A stretch of 64,000 bases of DNA from Cyanomargarita calcarea GSE-NOS-MK-12-04C (GTDB taxonomy: Bacteria > Cyanobacteriota > Cyanobacteriia > Cyanobacteriales > Nostocaceae), in contig JAHHGZ010000025.1 of NCBI GenBank assembly GCA_019359595.1, forward strand, positions 1 through 64,000, written 5' to 3'. Below the pieces are notes generated by a model. The model saw only the letters and a list, made by a program, of their open reading frames with translations. It made no database searches and was not told the DNA's origin. Each line of letters starts with the position of its first letter. Position 1 is the stretch's first letter. The position numbers were made by a program, and so were the translations under genes. Of the stretch, positions 1-8,150 are shown piece after piece.

Positions 1-67
1 GCTATCTAAGCAACGCCATCCCTTCAAACAACAACAACACACACATCACTAATTAAGGACTAAAACC

Positions 68-412
68 ATGTTGAACAAATCTCATATCTTCGGTGTACTA
101 GCTGCAGTTATAGCGATCGCTCCTGGTACTGCATTTGCCGGACAAGTTCAAAACAACCAACAAAACATCAACCAAAGTGGTGCTGCTGTTGGTAGTGGAA
201 ACACTGTTGTCAACCAAGCTAACCAACAAGCCGTCCAAAATGCATTGAAAATTAAGAAAGGTCATCGTTACGGTTCCGGTGGCTACCAAGGACAACGCTC
301 CGGTCAAAATATCGGTCAAAGTGGTGCTGCTGTTGGTGAAGGTAACACTGTTGTAAACACCGCAACCCAACGTGCCGTACAAAACGCTACTCAATTAAAT
401 CGCGGTCGCTAG
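68..412 (+). CDS. Secreted Q/N/G-rich repeat protein, copy 1
   Basis: A 114-residue protein with a clear Sec signal peptide (MLNKSHIFGVLAAVIAIA, cleavage after AFA near residue 24). The mature part has two copies of a roughly 27-residue repeat of the form QNIxQSGAAxGxGNTVVN followed by a Q-rich tail, at about residues 29-58 and 78-110. A basic Gly/Tyr linker separates them. Alternating polar and hydrophobic residues with regular Q, N and G recall curlin-type or beta-solenoid repeats, but the curlin consensus is not matched exactly. It is likely exported and may self-assemble at the cell surface; that is inference. AAGGAC sits about 10 bases before ATG. This copy differs from copies 2 and 3 in the linker and C-terminus, ending LNRGR. 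Confidence 0.8.
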   Translation: MLNKSHIFGVLAAVIAIAPGTAFAGQVQNNQQNINQSGAAVGSGNTVVNQANQQAVQNALKIKKGHRYGSGGYQGQRSGQNIGQSGAAVGEGNTVVNTATQRAVQNATQLNRGR

Positions 413-503
413 TTAGACGAGCTTCTCAATTGCGTTGCTATCTAAGCAACGCCATCCCTTCAAACAACAACAACACACACATCACTAATTAAGGACTAAA
501 ACC

Positions 504-860
504 ATGTTGAACAAATCTCATATCTTCGGTGTACTAGCTGCAGTTATAGCGATCGCTCCTGGTGCTGCATTTGCCGGACAACAAAACAACGATCAAAACA
601 TTTACCAAAGTGGTGCTGCTGTTGGTAGTGGAAACACTGTTGTCAACCAAGCTAACCAACAAGCCGTCCAAAATGCATTGAATATCAACAAGGGTGGTCA
701 TCATTACGGTTCCGGTGGTTATCAAGGACAACGCTCCGGTCAAAATATTGGTCAAAGTGGTGCTGCTATCGGTGAAGGTAACACTGTTGTGAACACTGCA
801 ACCCAACGTGCAAGGCAAAATGCTACTGAATTAAATCGCGGTCACCGCTATCACTATTAA
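504..860 (+). CDS. Secreted Q/N/G-rich repeat protein, copy 2
   Basis: A 118-residue paralogue of the preceding gene with the same signal peptide and the same two internal repeats, but with an insertion of His/Gly residues in the linker (GGHHYGSGGY) and a C-terminal RGHRYHY extension. Its upstream region duplicates that of copy 1 almost base for base, including the AATTAAGGACTAAAACC leader, so the two are likely controlled alike. It could be a structural subunit of an extracellular polymer; I do not recognise a named family. Confidence 0.8.
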   Translation: MLNKSHIFGVLAAVIAIAPGAAFAGQQNNDQNIYQSGAAVGSGNTVVNQANQQAVQNALNINKGGHHYGSGGYQGQRSGQNIGQSGAAIGEGNTVVNTATQRARQNATELNRGHRYHY

Positions 861-928
861 TTCTCAATTGTGAAGAATCCAAGCAACGCCATCCATTCAA
901 ACAACAAAACTAATTAAGGACTAAAACC

Positions 929-1285
929 ATGTTGAAAAAATCTCATATCTTCGGTGTACTAGCTGCAGTTGTAGCGATCGCTCCTGGTGCTGCATTTGCC
1001 GGACAACAAAACAACGATCAAAACATTTACCAAAGTGGTGCTGCTGTTGGTAGTGGAAACACTGTTGTCAACCAAGCTAACCAACAAGCCGTCCAAAATG
1101 CATTGAATATCAACAAGGGTGGTCATCATTACGGTTCCGGTGGTTATCAAGGACAACGCTCCGGTCAAAATATTGGTCAAAGTGGTGCTGCTATCGGTGA
1201 AGGTAACACTGTTGTGAACACTGCAACCCAACGTGCAAGGCAAAATGCTACTGAATTAAATCGCGGTCACCGCTATCACTACTAA
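929..1285 (+). CDS. Secreted Q/N/G-rich repeat protein, copy 3
   Basis: A 118-residue protein identical to copy 2 except for Asn3 to Lys and Ile15 to Val, both within the signal peptide, so the mature proteins are the same. The upstream spacer is shorter than in copies 1 and 2 because the CAACACACACATCA stretch is missing, so expression may differ. A large hairpin at 1301-1339 follows and probably ends the transcript. Identical mature proteins suggest selection for dosage, as for an abundant structural protein (inference). Confidence 0.8.
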   Translation: MLKKSHIFGVLAAVVAIAPGAAFAGQQNNDQNIYQSGAAVGSGNTVVNQANQQAVQNALNINKGGHHYGSGGYQGQRSGQNIGQSGAAIGEGNTVVNTATQRARQNATELNRGHRYHY

Positions 1286-1300
1286 TTTGTCTAATTCCAG

Positions 1301-1339
1301 ATTTTAGAAGGGGATGGTGGTCATCCCCACATCTAAAAT
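1301..1339 (+). terminator. Hairpin after the tandem array
   Basis: The arms ATTTTAGA (1301-1308) and TCTAAAAT (1332-1339) enclose GGGGATG (1310-1316) and CATCCCC (1322-1328) with a short loop. There is no long T tract after it, so it could be a terminator or an RNA-stabilising hairpin. Confidence 0.5.
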
Positions 1340-1460
1340 CCAGTAAACCTATCTAATTAATTAGCGTCGATTAACCTTGGAAAATAGCCAAACCTTCCTT
1401 TGGAAAACCAACGCCATACCAAAACCAACAACAAACACACAACTAATCAGGTCGAAAAAG

Positions 1461-1817
1461 ATGTTGAAGAAAACTTACACCTTTGCTTTATTAGCTGCTG
1501 CCCTGATTATAACTCCCAATGCAGCATTTGCCCAGTCTTATCAAAACAGCACGCAAAACATTGAGCAAAATGCAGTAGCAGAAGGTAATGGCAATGTGGT
1601 TGTAAATACCGCCAGTCAGCAAAGCTTTCAGAATAGAAGAAATTTGGGTAATCGCAGATTCTGCAGTGGAATTAACAACTCTCAAGCACAATCATCTGCC
1701 CAAAATATGATTCAGAATGCTGTAGCGATTGGTGATAACAACACCGTTGTCAACACTGGCAGCCAGGTAAACGTCCAAAAACTCCTGAGTAGAGCTAACA
1801 GCTATTACTGCTACTGA
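1461..1817 (+). CDS. Secreted Q/N-rich repeat protein, divergent paralogue
   Basis: The reading frame is open from 1377, but the likely start is the ATG at 1461, which gives a proper signal peptide (MLKKTYTFALLAAALI, ending AAFA). The mature protein has two repeats, QNIEQNAVAEGNGNVVVN and QNMIQNAVAIGDNNTVVN, clearly homologous to those of the three upstream copies, with QN replacing QSG. The linker contains one Cys, and another lies near the C-terminus (YYCY), unlike the upstream copies. It is a fourth, older member of the cluster and probably an alternative or capping subunit if the family forms fibres (inference). Confidence 0.75.
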   Translation: MLKKTYTFALLAAALIITPNAAFAQSYQNSTQNIEQNAVAEGNGNVVVNTASQQSFQNRRNLGNRRFCSGINNSQAQSSAQNMIQNAVAIGDNNTVVNTGSQVNVQKLLSRANSYYCY

Positions 1818-2040
1818 GTCTGGTTTGATGAATGAAGGAAGAAGGAATTAAACCCACCACCTCTACCGAACCCGTTTGAGAAGAAGACTTCTTCCTTCTT
1901 CCTTCTTACTTCTTCCTTCGTTGAATGTGTCTGTTAGCAGTGCCGTGGTGTGCTGTGTGGGGAGTTGACACAGGTTTTACCGATTTCCTGGCTAATAAAG
2001 CAAATAAAAAGGTTTTTTATATCTCAAGAGGGATGAAGCC

Positions 2041-2388
2041 ATGCCTGCTAAACAATCCATTTCATTGATCGCGCTTTCTTTGTTAATTGCATTACCTGCC
2101 GGCTTTGCTACCGCAGGTGATATCGATATTCAGAATGGCGACGTTCGGGTAACAGTTACTCAAGACAGTGGTGTCAGGATTAACTCTATTCCCACCAGAC
2201 CAACCATTATTCGTACTCGCAGTACACCGATTTATCGACAAAGTCGGACAACACAGCGTTCTCGGATTTTGAAGGCTCCACAACCCCTGCGATGTAATGG
2301 CAGAACTATCACCCAACATAGCAATCAAGGCTACGGGAATAATTCTAACAGTACATACAGTTCAACAACAACAAGTTCGTGTCAATAA
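2041..2388 (+). CDS. Small secreted protein of unknown function
   Basis: A 115-residue protein with a signal peptide (hydrophobic ISLIALSLLIALPAG, cleavage after TAG near residue 26). The mature start, DIDIQNGDVRVTVTQDSG, looks like beta-strand. It is followed by an Arg/Thr/Ser-rich stretch and a Ser/Thr/Asn-rich tail with two Cys. It lacks the QSGAA repeat of the upstream genes but lies in the same run of secreted proteins on the same strand. A GAGGGATGAAGCC purine-rich stretch precedes the ATG. I do not recognise a family. Confidence 0.65.
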   Translation: MPAKQSISLIALSLLIALPAGFATAGDIDIQNGDVRVTVTQDSGVRINSIPTRPTIIRTRSTPIYRQSRTTQRSRILKAPQPLRCNGRTITQHSNQGYGNNSNSTYSSTTTSSCQ

Positions 2389-2427
2389 TTCAACCCAACT
2401 ATTTATCACAGAATGAGGATACCAACC

Positions 2428-2829
2428 ATGAAGTTCAGATTACTTTCCGCTTTCTTATTATCAGTTTCTGCTATATCTCCTTTCTTAGTGCCTTCCCTAA
2501 CTCCAAAAGCACAAGCACTTGGCTGCGTGGCCACTAGTGTTGGAGTACAAGTAGATATCAGTGGCTCCAGAACTGGAGGACGCCAAACCAATAACGCAAG
2601 TCAAAAGATTGGTGAAGATTGTGTTGGGAACAGCAGCACTAATACTTCAACCCAAGTTCATAAGGGATCTAATTCTGCAAATCAAACCCGAACCAGCAAT
2701 CAACAGCTTGGTCGCGGACGCTCAGGTCGTGCTGGTGTTGGCGATGTTAGGACTAATATTCACATTCCAGTCAAGGTATACAACCCAGCGGCTGATCGCA
2801 ATTTCATGAAGAATGTTCCTGGTAGATAA
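2428..2829 (+). CDS. Small secreted Asn/Ser/Thr-rich protein
   Basis: The first ATG of the frame is at 2413, but that ATGAGGAT overlaps a ribosome-binding-like AGGA, so the second ATG (2428, MKFRLLSAFLLSVSA) is preferred. The signal peptide is cleaved near KAQA-LG. The mature protein has two Cys and a Q/N/T-rich section (NASQKIGEDCVGNSSTN, ANQTRTSNQQ) that echoes the spacing of the neighbouring repeat proteins, then a basic Gly/Arg stretch. It follows the previous gene after 39 bases, so the two are probably co-transcribed. A good terminator follows at 2865. Confidence 0.65.
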   Translation: MKFRLLSAFLLSVSAISPFLVPSLTPKAQALGCVATSVGVQVDISGSRTGGRQTNNASQKIGEDCVGNSSTNTSTQVHKGSNSANQTRTSNQQLGRGRSGRAGVGDVRTNIHIPVKVYNPAADRNFMKNVPGR

Positions 2830-2864
2830 AGTAGTTTATCTATCAGTAGTTTCAGTTACGAACT

Positions 2865-2885
2865 ATCCCCCTTTAGGGGGATTTT
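2865..2885 (+). terminator. Rho-independent-type terminator
   Basis: ATCCCCC and GGGGGAT pair perfectly around a TTTA loop and are followed by TTT. The hairpin lies 36 bases after the stop codon of the upstream secreted-protein gene. Confidence 0.7.
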
Positions 2886-3152
2886 AAACTTAGACTAAGT
2901 TCCGTTCACCCTGGTTGTCTCACTTGACCTAAATTGCTCCAGATGACCGGAACTTGATATTAGTATAATTAACCGCGTAAAACTATAGTGAATTAAAAAT
3001 TTAAATTAAAATATAGAGGAGGGCAGCAAGTAGCGCAAAGGAAGCCAGAGTTTTTGTTTAATACCTTAATTCAATTTGCTATCAGTTAAAAAAAATTATC
3101 TTTATTCTCTGCGTCCTCTGTGTTCTATGTGCTTCTTTACTCAGGTATAGTT

Positions 3153-3659
3153 ATGAAAAAAATAGTGTTTTTTGCCTGCTGCATGGCTTTGATTGTTTCT
3201 GTAGGTGCAGCTGTTGCTCAAAATTTTTCCCAAAATAGCCAAAGTTCTTTTGTCCATTCAGAAAGCAATTCCGAGAGTGGTGATGATATGAATAGTTTTT
3301 CGAGTTTTTCTAGCCAACAGTCGTCAAGTAATTCATCTAGCTATCAACAAAGCACACTGAGTTTGAGTGCTGAAAATCTCAATCAACCTCATATCTTGAG
3401 CATTAATAGTTCAGGCAATCAGTTGAATGGTGAGATTACTGTCAATGGCAGAGCGATCAAACGTTTTACAAACAATAAAGTTGAGATTGATTTGTCACCT
3501 TATCTATCAGTAGGGGAGCAAAAAGTGCAAATTTCCGCTCGCTATGCCCCAGTGGGTTCTGCGGTAAATGTGCAAGTTTCCGGACCGGGCACTAATGTTA
3601 TTCAACAAACCAATGGTGATGGTGTTTTAAATTCTACTATCAATCTAAGCGTACATTAG
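3153..3659 (+). CDS. Secreted Ser/Gln-rich protein with C-terminal beta domain
   Basis: The frame opens at 3120, but the ATG at 3153 gives a standard signal peptide (MKKIVFFACCMALIVSVGAAVAQ). The mature protein of about 145 residues begins with a low-complexity Ser/Gln/Asn section (roughly residues 23-75). A compact domain with alternating hydrophobic residues follows (about 80-168: HILSINSSGNQLNGEITVNG, EIDLSPYLSVGEQKVQIS), which looks like an Ig-like or other beta sandwich. It may be a surface or matrix protein with a flexible spacer. It closes the run of secreted proteins. No family is recognised. Confidence 0.7.
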   Translation: MKKIVFFACCMALIVSVGAAVAQNFSQNSQSSFVHSESNSESGDDMNSFSSFSSQQSSSNSSSYQQSTLSLSAENLNQPHILSINSSGNQLNGEITVNGRAIKRFTNNKVEIDLSPYLSVGEQKVQISARYAPVGSAVNVQVSGPGTNVIQQTNGDGVLNSTINLSVH

Positions 3660-3699
3660 TGGTCTGTCACAGCAACTTTGCTTATCTTTAGACGCTTTT

Positions 3700-3815
3700 G
3701 CCCCCTAAATCCACGCCACATGCTACAAGTCGGCAGAGCCAAGAAACGCAGTGGCTCCGCAAGTATGTTCAACTTTGAATTTTCTTCTCGAACATAATTG
3801 GGGGATTTAGGGGGC
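3700..3815 (-). repeat. Dispersed repeat with terminal inverted repeats, copy A
   Basis: A 116 bp element bounded by a 13-base inverted repeat (GCCCCCTAAATCC at the left, its complement at the right). The interior contains the complement of GGCTCTGCCGACTTGTAG. The same element occurs at 13885-13996 and 57592-57712 in the opposite orientation. The shape is that of a MITE with no coding capacity. Confidence 0.85.
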
Positions 3816-3972
3816 TGCTTAAATAGCGAACATGATATTGACGCTCATAGTTAAACTGATAACTAAGTAAAGGTTATTGTGTATGTACAAATCTAAAATT
3901 GATAAGATGCACCAATCTGACTTATCTAAATTATTAATAGGGGTAAGCCGTCAACTCAAAAAAACAAAATAA

Positions 3973-4452
3973 CTAACTAGTTGTGGTCGCTTGCAACTGA
4001 CTTTCTAGGTTAGCACGCACCCACAATTCCGCAACTGACCAAATCCAAATTCTATTGGAGGCTTCAGCAAAATCATCATGTTTGTGAGTAACTATCGCAT
4101 CCAGCCCTCGATCGCTGGCACAAATTAGTTCTACTGCAGATTCAAAATCTTTAATGGGTGATGTGCGTGCTTGCTGCATGATTGCCTGATCCACAGAGCA
4201 AATATGAATTTTCTCTTGCAACCAATCTACTATCATTTGTCCAATCTTATTATTTCGCAAACGGCTGGTATAAGCGTATATTTTTTGCCAACCGACATCT
4301 GTGACGTACATTTTAATTGAAGGATGTACTCTATCCAATAATTGCCCCACATCTCCTTCTTTACCATTTCTGTTGAGTAAAGCTTCTAATATTAAATCAG
4401 CATCAATTAAAATCCCGATCACTTTCAACCCCCCGATTGAGCGAATAATCAA
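3973..4452 (-). CDS. PIN-domain protein (VapC-like ribonuclease)
   Basis: A 159-residue protein with the PIN fold layout: LIDADLILEALL near the N-terminus supplies the first metal-binding Asp, a mid-protein Glu lies in DFESAVELICASDRGLDAI, and IVTHKHDDFAEA supplies the C-terminal acidic residues. PIN proteins are metal-dependent single-strand RNases, commonly the toxin of VapBC modules. No antitoxin-like ORF is visible within 400 bases on either side, so this looks solitary: an orphan toxin, a housekeeping PIN protein, or one with a distant partner. The start could also be at an internal residue nearer IGILIDADL. Confidence 0.7.
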   Translation of the reverse strand: MIIRSIGGLKVIGILIDADLILEALLNRNGKEGDVGQLLDRVHPSIKMYVTDVGWQKIYAYTSRLRNNKIGQMIVDWLQEKIHICSVDQAIMQQARTSPIKDFESAVELICASDRGLDAIVTHKHDDFAEASNRIWIWSVAELWVRANLESQLQATTTS

Positions 4453-4865
4453 TGTGACGTGAGAAATACAAGATAGTATCTCACTTACGTAGGTACAATA
4501 CTTATATACAAAAGGAAGGAACGATATTTCAGATTTTTATAAAAACTTTGGCTAACCTGAGATGTGACTTGGGTATCAATTGGCTGTGACATGAGTTCAA
4601 AAATGCACAGGTTAGCAGGTTTAAATTAAATCTAATTCTAGGTAATACTGATGACGACAAATAATTTTTGTAGTTCCAACCTACACTATCCTCATTTTGA
4701 GGATTTTTGGTTAGCATAAACGGACAAACTGAAATAAGCTAGAATTTTACTGCCAGCAAAGAAAAAAACTATATCATTAATTCTATCAACACAAATTGGC
4801 TCAAATGTGTTGTTAATTTGTTAATTTTTTTGGTATTCACAATTATTTTTAAAACGTCAGATGAT
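4453..4865. other. Intergenic, no gene seen
   Basis: A short antisense-frame ORF here (4529-4717, minus strand) has no signal or domain features and I regard it as chance. The stretch is AT-rich and contains no repeat that I recognise. Confidence 0.5.
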
Positions 4866-6155
4866 TTAGCTTTTTAGCTTGAGTAGCAGATAATACAAAT
4901 GTCCGTTGGTGACTGTGACACCAGCGCGATCGCCTGCGATTTTTCCAGTACCTAAAAAGTAATCCACCCTACCTGAGCCTTTAATTGCACCTCCGGCATC
5001 TTGGTCAAGAACATAACGACTAACTAAACGATGTTGGACATTTCCATTCTTCTCGACAAAAGGAAAAGAAGCGCGAATCAAAGCTAAAGCTCCCGGTGGC
5101 ATAAGGGATTTATCTGTAGCAATTGAACGTTCTGCTGTTAGTGGTACATTAATAGAACCACCAGCGGGTGCGCCGTGTTTTTCTTCAAAGAAAACAAAAC
5201 TTGGATCGCGGGGAATATAAACATTTAATTCTTCTGGATATTTGTGAAAATAATCAAGGATGATTGGCATGGTCATTCCTAAAAGCGGTAATTTCCCATC
5301 GTTTGCCAATTCTCTGCCGATGCTTTTGTAGTCTTGAGCTATATTACCGGCGTAACCGACTGTAGTTTGGGTACCATCGGTAAGTTGGAGTACCGCTGAA
5401 CCTTGAATTTGAACCATGAATGGTTCTAAGCGATCGCGAAACCAAAATAACTCCAATCCCCGTAATTTTCCTTTTTTTCCTTGCAAACCATCAGCCCCTT
5501 CTAAGTCTAGACGGGTGGGATGGGGTCTTTGCCATTTATCTAAGTCGGGTGGTACGCGGTACATTGGATAGCGATACTCGGCAGTGGGGACTCGACTCGC
5601 GGTATACTGAGGCTCATAATAGGCGGTAAATAACACCCTACCTTTGCCATTACTTCCCACTGATTGGTAAAGGACAAACTCTTGGGCGATCGCCTGATTA
5701 AATTCCCCTGCTGATTTGGATTTGAGCAGTAGTTGGCGGAATCTTTGTAAACTGTTAATTACGCGATCGCGTGTTACCTGAACCACGGGATAATTTTGAT
5801 AATCAGATGAAGCCTTTTCAGTTTGTAGATACTGGAGACTTTGAGCAATAGAAGTTAAAAGCGCCTTTTTATCTGCACCACGAACACCTTCACCCCACAA
5901 TTGCTTGTCCAAACAAGAGGTATCACCCTCGCAGCAAGTTATGGGTGACCTTTGGACAAGTACTGGTGATTTTTTATCTTGACTGGGGACTGATTTCGGT
6001 AATTGCCACTTTTTTACCTGACATTCCTGCTTACTGAGCGGTCTATACCCCAAACGCTGCATCGGTACTGCAATAATTGTCAAAGCAACTGGTAAACCGA
6101 TGGCGATCGCCCAAAAAGGTTTATCCGACGCTAATGCAAGAAATGTCTTTTTCAT
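4866..6155 (-). CDS. mltA: Membrane-bound lytic murein transglycosylase A
   Basis: A 429-residue protein with an N-terminal hydrophobic segment (about residues 15-32) that anchors it or acts as a signal. The MltA domain contains VLFTAYYEPQYTASR and YRYPMYRVP, then GYAGNIAQDYKSIGREL. The C-terminal 3D domain reads YVLDQDAGGAIKGSGRVDYF followed by GTGKIAGDRAG, with the conserved acidic residues of the family, including the Asp of the DYF motif. It cleaves glycan strands of peptidoglycan to 1,6-anhydromuropeptides in the periplasm. The length exceeds E. coli MltA because of an N-terminal extension typical of cyanobacterial homologues. It is transcribed alone. Confidence 0.9.
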   Translation of the reverse strand: MKKTFLALASDKPFWAIAIGLPVALTIIAVPMQRLGYRPLSKQECQVKKWQLPKSVPSQDKKSPVLVQRSPITCCEGDTSCLDKQLWGEGVRGADKKALLTSIAQSLQYLQTEKASSDYQNYPVVQVTRDRVINSLQRFRQLLLKSKSAGEFNQAIAQEFVLYQSVGSNGKGRVLFTAYYEPQYTASRVPTAEYRYPMYRVPPDLDKWQRPHPTRLDLEGADGLQGKKGKLRGLELFWFRDRLEPFMVQIQGSAVLQLTDGTQTTVGYAGNIAQDYKSIGRELANDGKLPLLGMTMPIILDYFHKYPEELNVYIPRDPSFVFFEEKHGAPAGGSINVPLTAERSIATDKSLMPPGALALIRASFPFVEKNGNVQHRLVSRYVLDQDAGGAIKGSGRVDYFLGTGKIAGDRAGVTVTNGHLYYLLLKLKS

Positions 6156-6654
6156 CTTTGTTTAGGGGACGAAGAGAGCGATTTTTAGGTAATTAAACCA
6201 CACACCGACAGTTCCACGACGAGGTAGCCCCGCATTCATCCGTGGGGGTAAGTCGTGGACGAATTTAGAGGATGTTTTAAAAGTGGGGGCTATTGGAAAA
6301 AAATTGCTCACTGTAAATTGGCTTGATTAAATGCTTGATTGCGAGGTAAGACCATCTGTACATCTCGCAAGGTTTGAATTTCTGCGTTAATATTTTGAAA
6401 TTCTCCTGCCGTTGAACATGAATTTTTCCCAGACTTACTTAGTAAATATCGTGTTAAAGTTCTTTACGTTGGTAAAGTTTAGTGTCGGAAGTTTAATTTT
6501 CATGTTTTCTAAGATTAGGTTGTAGAAACACCTTGAACAGGTGATGGACAAAGATTTAGATAATACAAATAAATGGTTCCTCTGGTCAAGTAATTCGCGG
6601 CTCTACACCCAATCTATAAATATTGCCTATGTCAATAACTTGACATGAGTTCCT
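6156..6654. other. Intergenic region upstream of bioA
   Basis: There is no confident gene. A short open frame at 6544-6648 on the plus strand (34 codons, beginning MDKDLDNTNKWF) might be the surviving N-terminus of the decarboxylase whose tail lies after bioA; this is speculative. Near 6208-6256 a CCACGAC...GTCGTGG inverted repeat with a CCCCGCATTCATCCGTGGGGG core resembles the subterminal hairpins of IS200/IS605-type elements, but no transposase is present. Confidence 0.3.
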
Positions 6655-7932
6655 ATGACGACACGAGTTCATTCGCTCTGGCTTCCGTACGCACAAATGA
6701 AGACCGTTCCGCCCCCGTATCGAGTAGTTCGAGGAGAGGGGGTCAAACTCTACCTCGATGATGGCACGGCACTCATTGACGGTATCTCTTCGTGGTGGTG
6801 CGTTATTCACGGGTACAATCACCCTGTCCTCAATAAGGCGGTTCACGAACAGCTTGCAAAATTCGCTCATGTTATGCTCGGGGGTCTCGTTAACGATGCA
6901 GCTATTGATCTTGCTGAGACGTTAGTCAGGATTACCCCGTCAGGTCTCAATCACGTGTTCTTTGCTGACAGCGGCTCAGTGGGAGTAGAGGTGGCGCTAA
7001 AGATGGCAATTCAGTTCTGGCGCAACAAAGGGGCAACACAGAAGAGCCGTTTCGTGGCGCTCCGCCGGGGATATCACGGCGACACAACAGGGGCAATGTC
7101 GGTGAGTGACGACGAGGAGGGGATGCACCGATTGTTCAAAGGGGCAATACTCCCCCAGTATTTTGTTGATGCACCAGGCGGGGCTAACATAGAGTCTCAG
7201 GAATGCCAAGCATCGCTTTGTCAACTTGCTGGGCTTCTCGAATCGAACAAGAACCAGATTGCCGCCTTAATCCTCGAACCGGTATTTCAAGGAGCGGGTG
7301 GCTTTTGCTTCTATCCCCCCGAGTATTTATTCTACGCCCGAAGACTGTGTGATAAGCACGGGGTGCTACTCATATTCGACGAGATAGCGACGGGTTTCGG
7401 GCGAACAGGAGCCCTATTCGCAGCGGAGCTTGCCAATGTCACCCCGGATATCATGGTGCTTAGTAAAGCACTCACTGGGGGATACTTCGGACTATCGGCA
7501 ACTATCGCTACAAGCGAAGTCTACGAGTCCTTCCTCAGTGACGATCCGGAACTCGCCTTCATGCACGGGCCGACTTTCATGGGAAATGCAGTCGCCTGCG
7601 CTGTAGCGTTGGCAAGTATCAGCCTTATCGAAACCGAAAACTACCTTAGTAAAGTCAAAGCTATTGAGCAAGTACTCAAAGAAGAGATCCAGGGATTGGA
7701 GGGACCATCGCTTTGCGACGCACGAGTGCTTGGAGCCATAGGAGTCCTGGAGTTTGAATGTCCGTCGAACCTCATGGGATTCAGAGAGTTCGCTCTAGAC
7801 CGGGGAGTGTGGCTCCGCCCGTACAGTAAGTGGCTGTACACTATGCCCCCATACGTCATTAGTGAGGACGACTTGCGACAAATCACCGCAGTAATGAAGG
7901 AGTGGGTGTCACACCAGGCCAAACGCATCTAA
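6655..7932 (+). CDS. bioA: Adenosylmethionine-8-amino-7-oxononanoate aminotransferase
   Basis: A class-III PLP aminotransferase of 425 residues with the BioA signature set: DGISSWWCVIHGYNHP, FADSGSVGVEVALKMA, RRGYHGDTTGAMSVSD, FDEIATGFGRTG (241-252) and the Schiff-base lysine in VLSKALTGGY (Lys271). It uses SAM to convert KAPA to DAPA in biotin synthesis. No other bio gene is nearby. Base composition is visibly more GC-rich than the neighbours, HIP1 sites are absent, and codon choice (CTC, CGA, CCG) is unlike the flanks, which suggests horizontal acquisition. Its stop is followed immediately, in the same frame, by the tail of an unrelated decarboxylase. Confidence 0.92.
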   Translation: MTTRVHSLWLPYAQMKTVPPPYRVVRGEGVKLYLDDGTALIDGISSWWCVIHGYNHPVLNKAVHEQLAKFAHVMLGGLVNDAAIDLAETLVRITPSGLNHVFFADSGSVGVEVALKMAIQFWRNKGATQKSRFVALRRGYHGDTTGAMSVSDDEEGMHRLFKGAILPQYFVDAPGGANIESQECQASLCQLAGLLESNKNQIAALILEPVFQGAGGFCFYPPEYLFYARRLCDKHGVLLIFDEIATGFGRTGALFAAELANVTPDIMVLSKALTGGYFGLSATIATSEVYESFLSDDPELAFMHGPTFMGNAVACAVALASISLIETENYLSKVKAIEQVLKEEIQGLEGPSLCDARVLGAIGVLEFECPSNLMGFREFALDRGVWLRPYSKWLYTMPPYVISEDDLRQITAVMKEWVSHQAKRI

Positions 7933-8127
7933 AAATTTGGTGATGCAATTAACCAAGAAATCATTAACAATATCAACTCGGAAGGTAAAATTTATTTCAC
8001 TTCCACCAAGCTGGAGCAAAAATTAACTTTAAAAATGTCAATTGGACAAGCAACCACAGATAAAATACACGTACAGCAGGCTTGGCAATTAATTTGTCAA
8101 ACTGCTGAGAACTTAGAAAATAATTAA
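7933..8127 (+). pseudogene. C-terminal remnant of a group II PLP-dependent decarboxylase
   Basis: Directly after the bioA stop and in the same frame lie 64 codons ending in TAA. They read NQEIINNINSEGKIYFTST...LKMSIGQATTDKIHVQQAW, the conserved C-terminal tail of aromatic-amino-acid or glutamate-type PLP decarboxylases (the usual pattern is hinaSGkiyltpT...lRf.ig...Te..hV..aw). The rest of the roughly 480-residue protein, including the PLP lysine, is missing. The composition is AT-rich like the host and unlike bioA, so the junction at 7932/7933 marks the edge of the foreign DNA. Confidence 0.75.
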
Positions 8128-8150
8128 CTTACTTTTGACCTACTCCCCTC

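Larger units (their letters stand above)
1..1285 (+). repeat. Tandem array of three near-identical genes
   Basis: Three direct repeats of about 425-436 bp each carry one small secreted-protein gene. The upstream block beginning GCTATCTAAGCAACGCC occurs at 1 and again at 437, and a shortened version precedes the third gene. Copies two and three encode proteins differing at only two residues, both in the signal peptide, so duplication or gene conversion is recent. The window starts exactly at a repeat boundary, so further copies may lie upstream. Confidence 0.9.

Noticed and set aside
98-1243. Long antisense ORFs opposite the tandem secreted-protein genes
   Set aside because: They mirror the repeated coding strand exactly, lack ribosome sites and translate to Thr/Ser-rich sequence without signal peptides; they are shadows.
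6208-6256. Complete IS200/IS605 element
   Set aside because: Only a hairpin resembling a subterminal end is present; there is no tnpA or tnpB.
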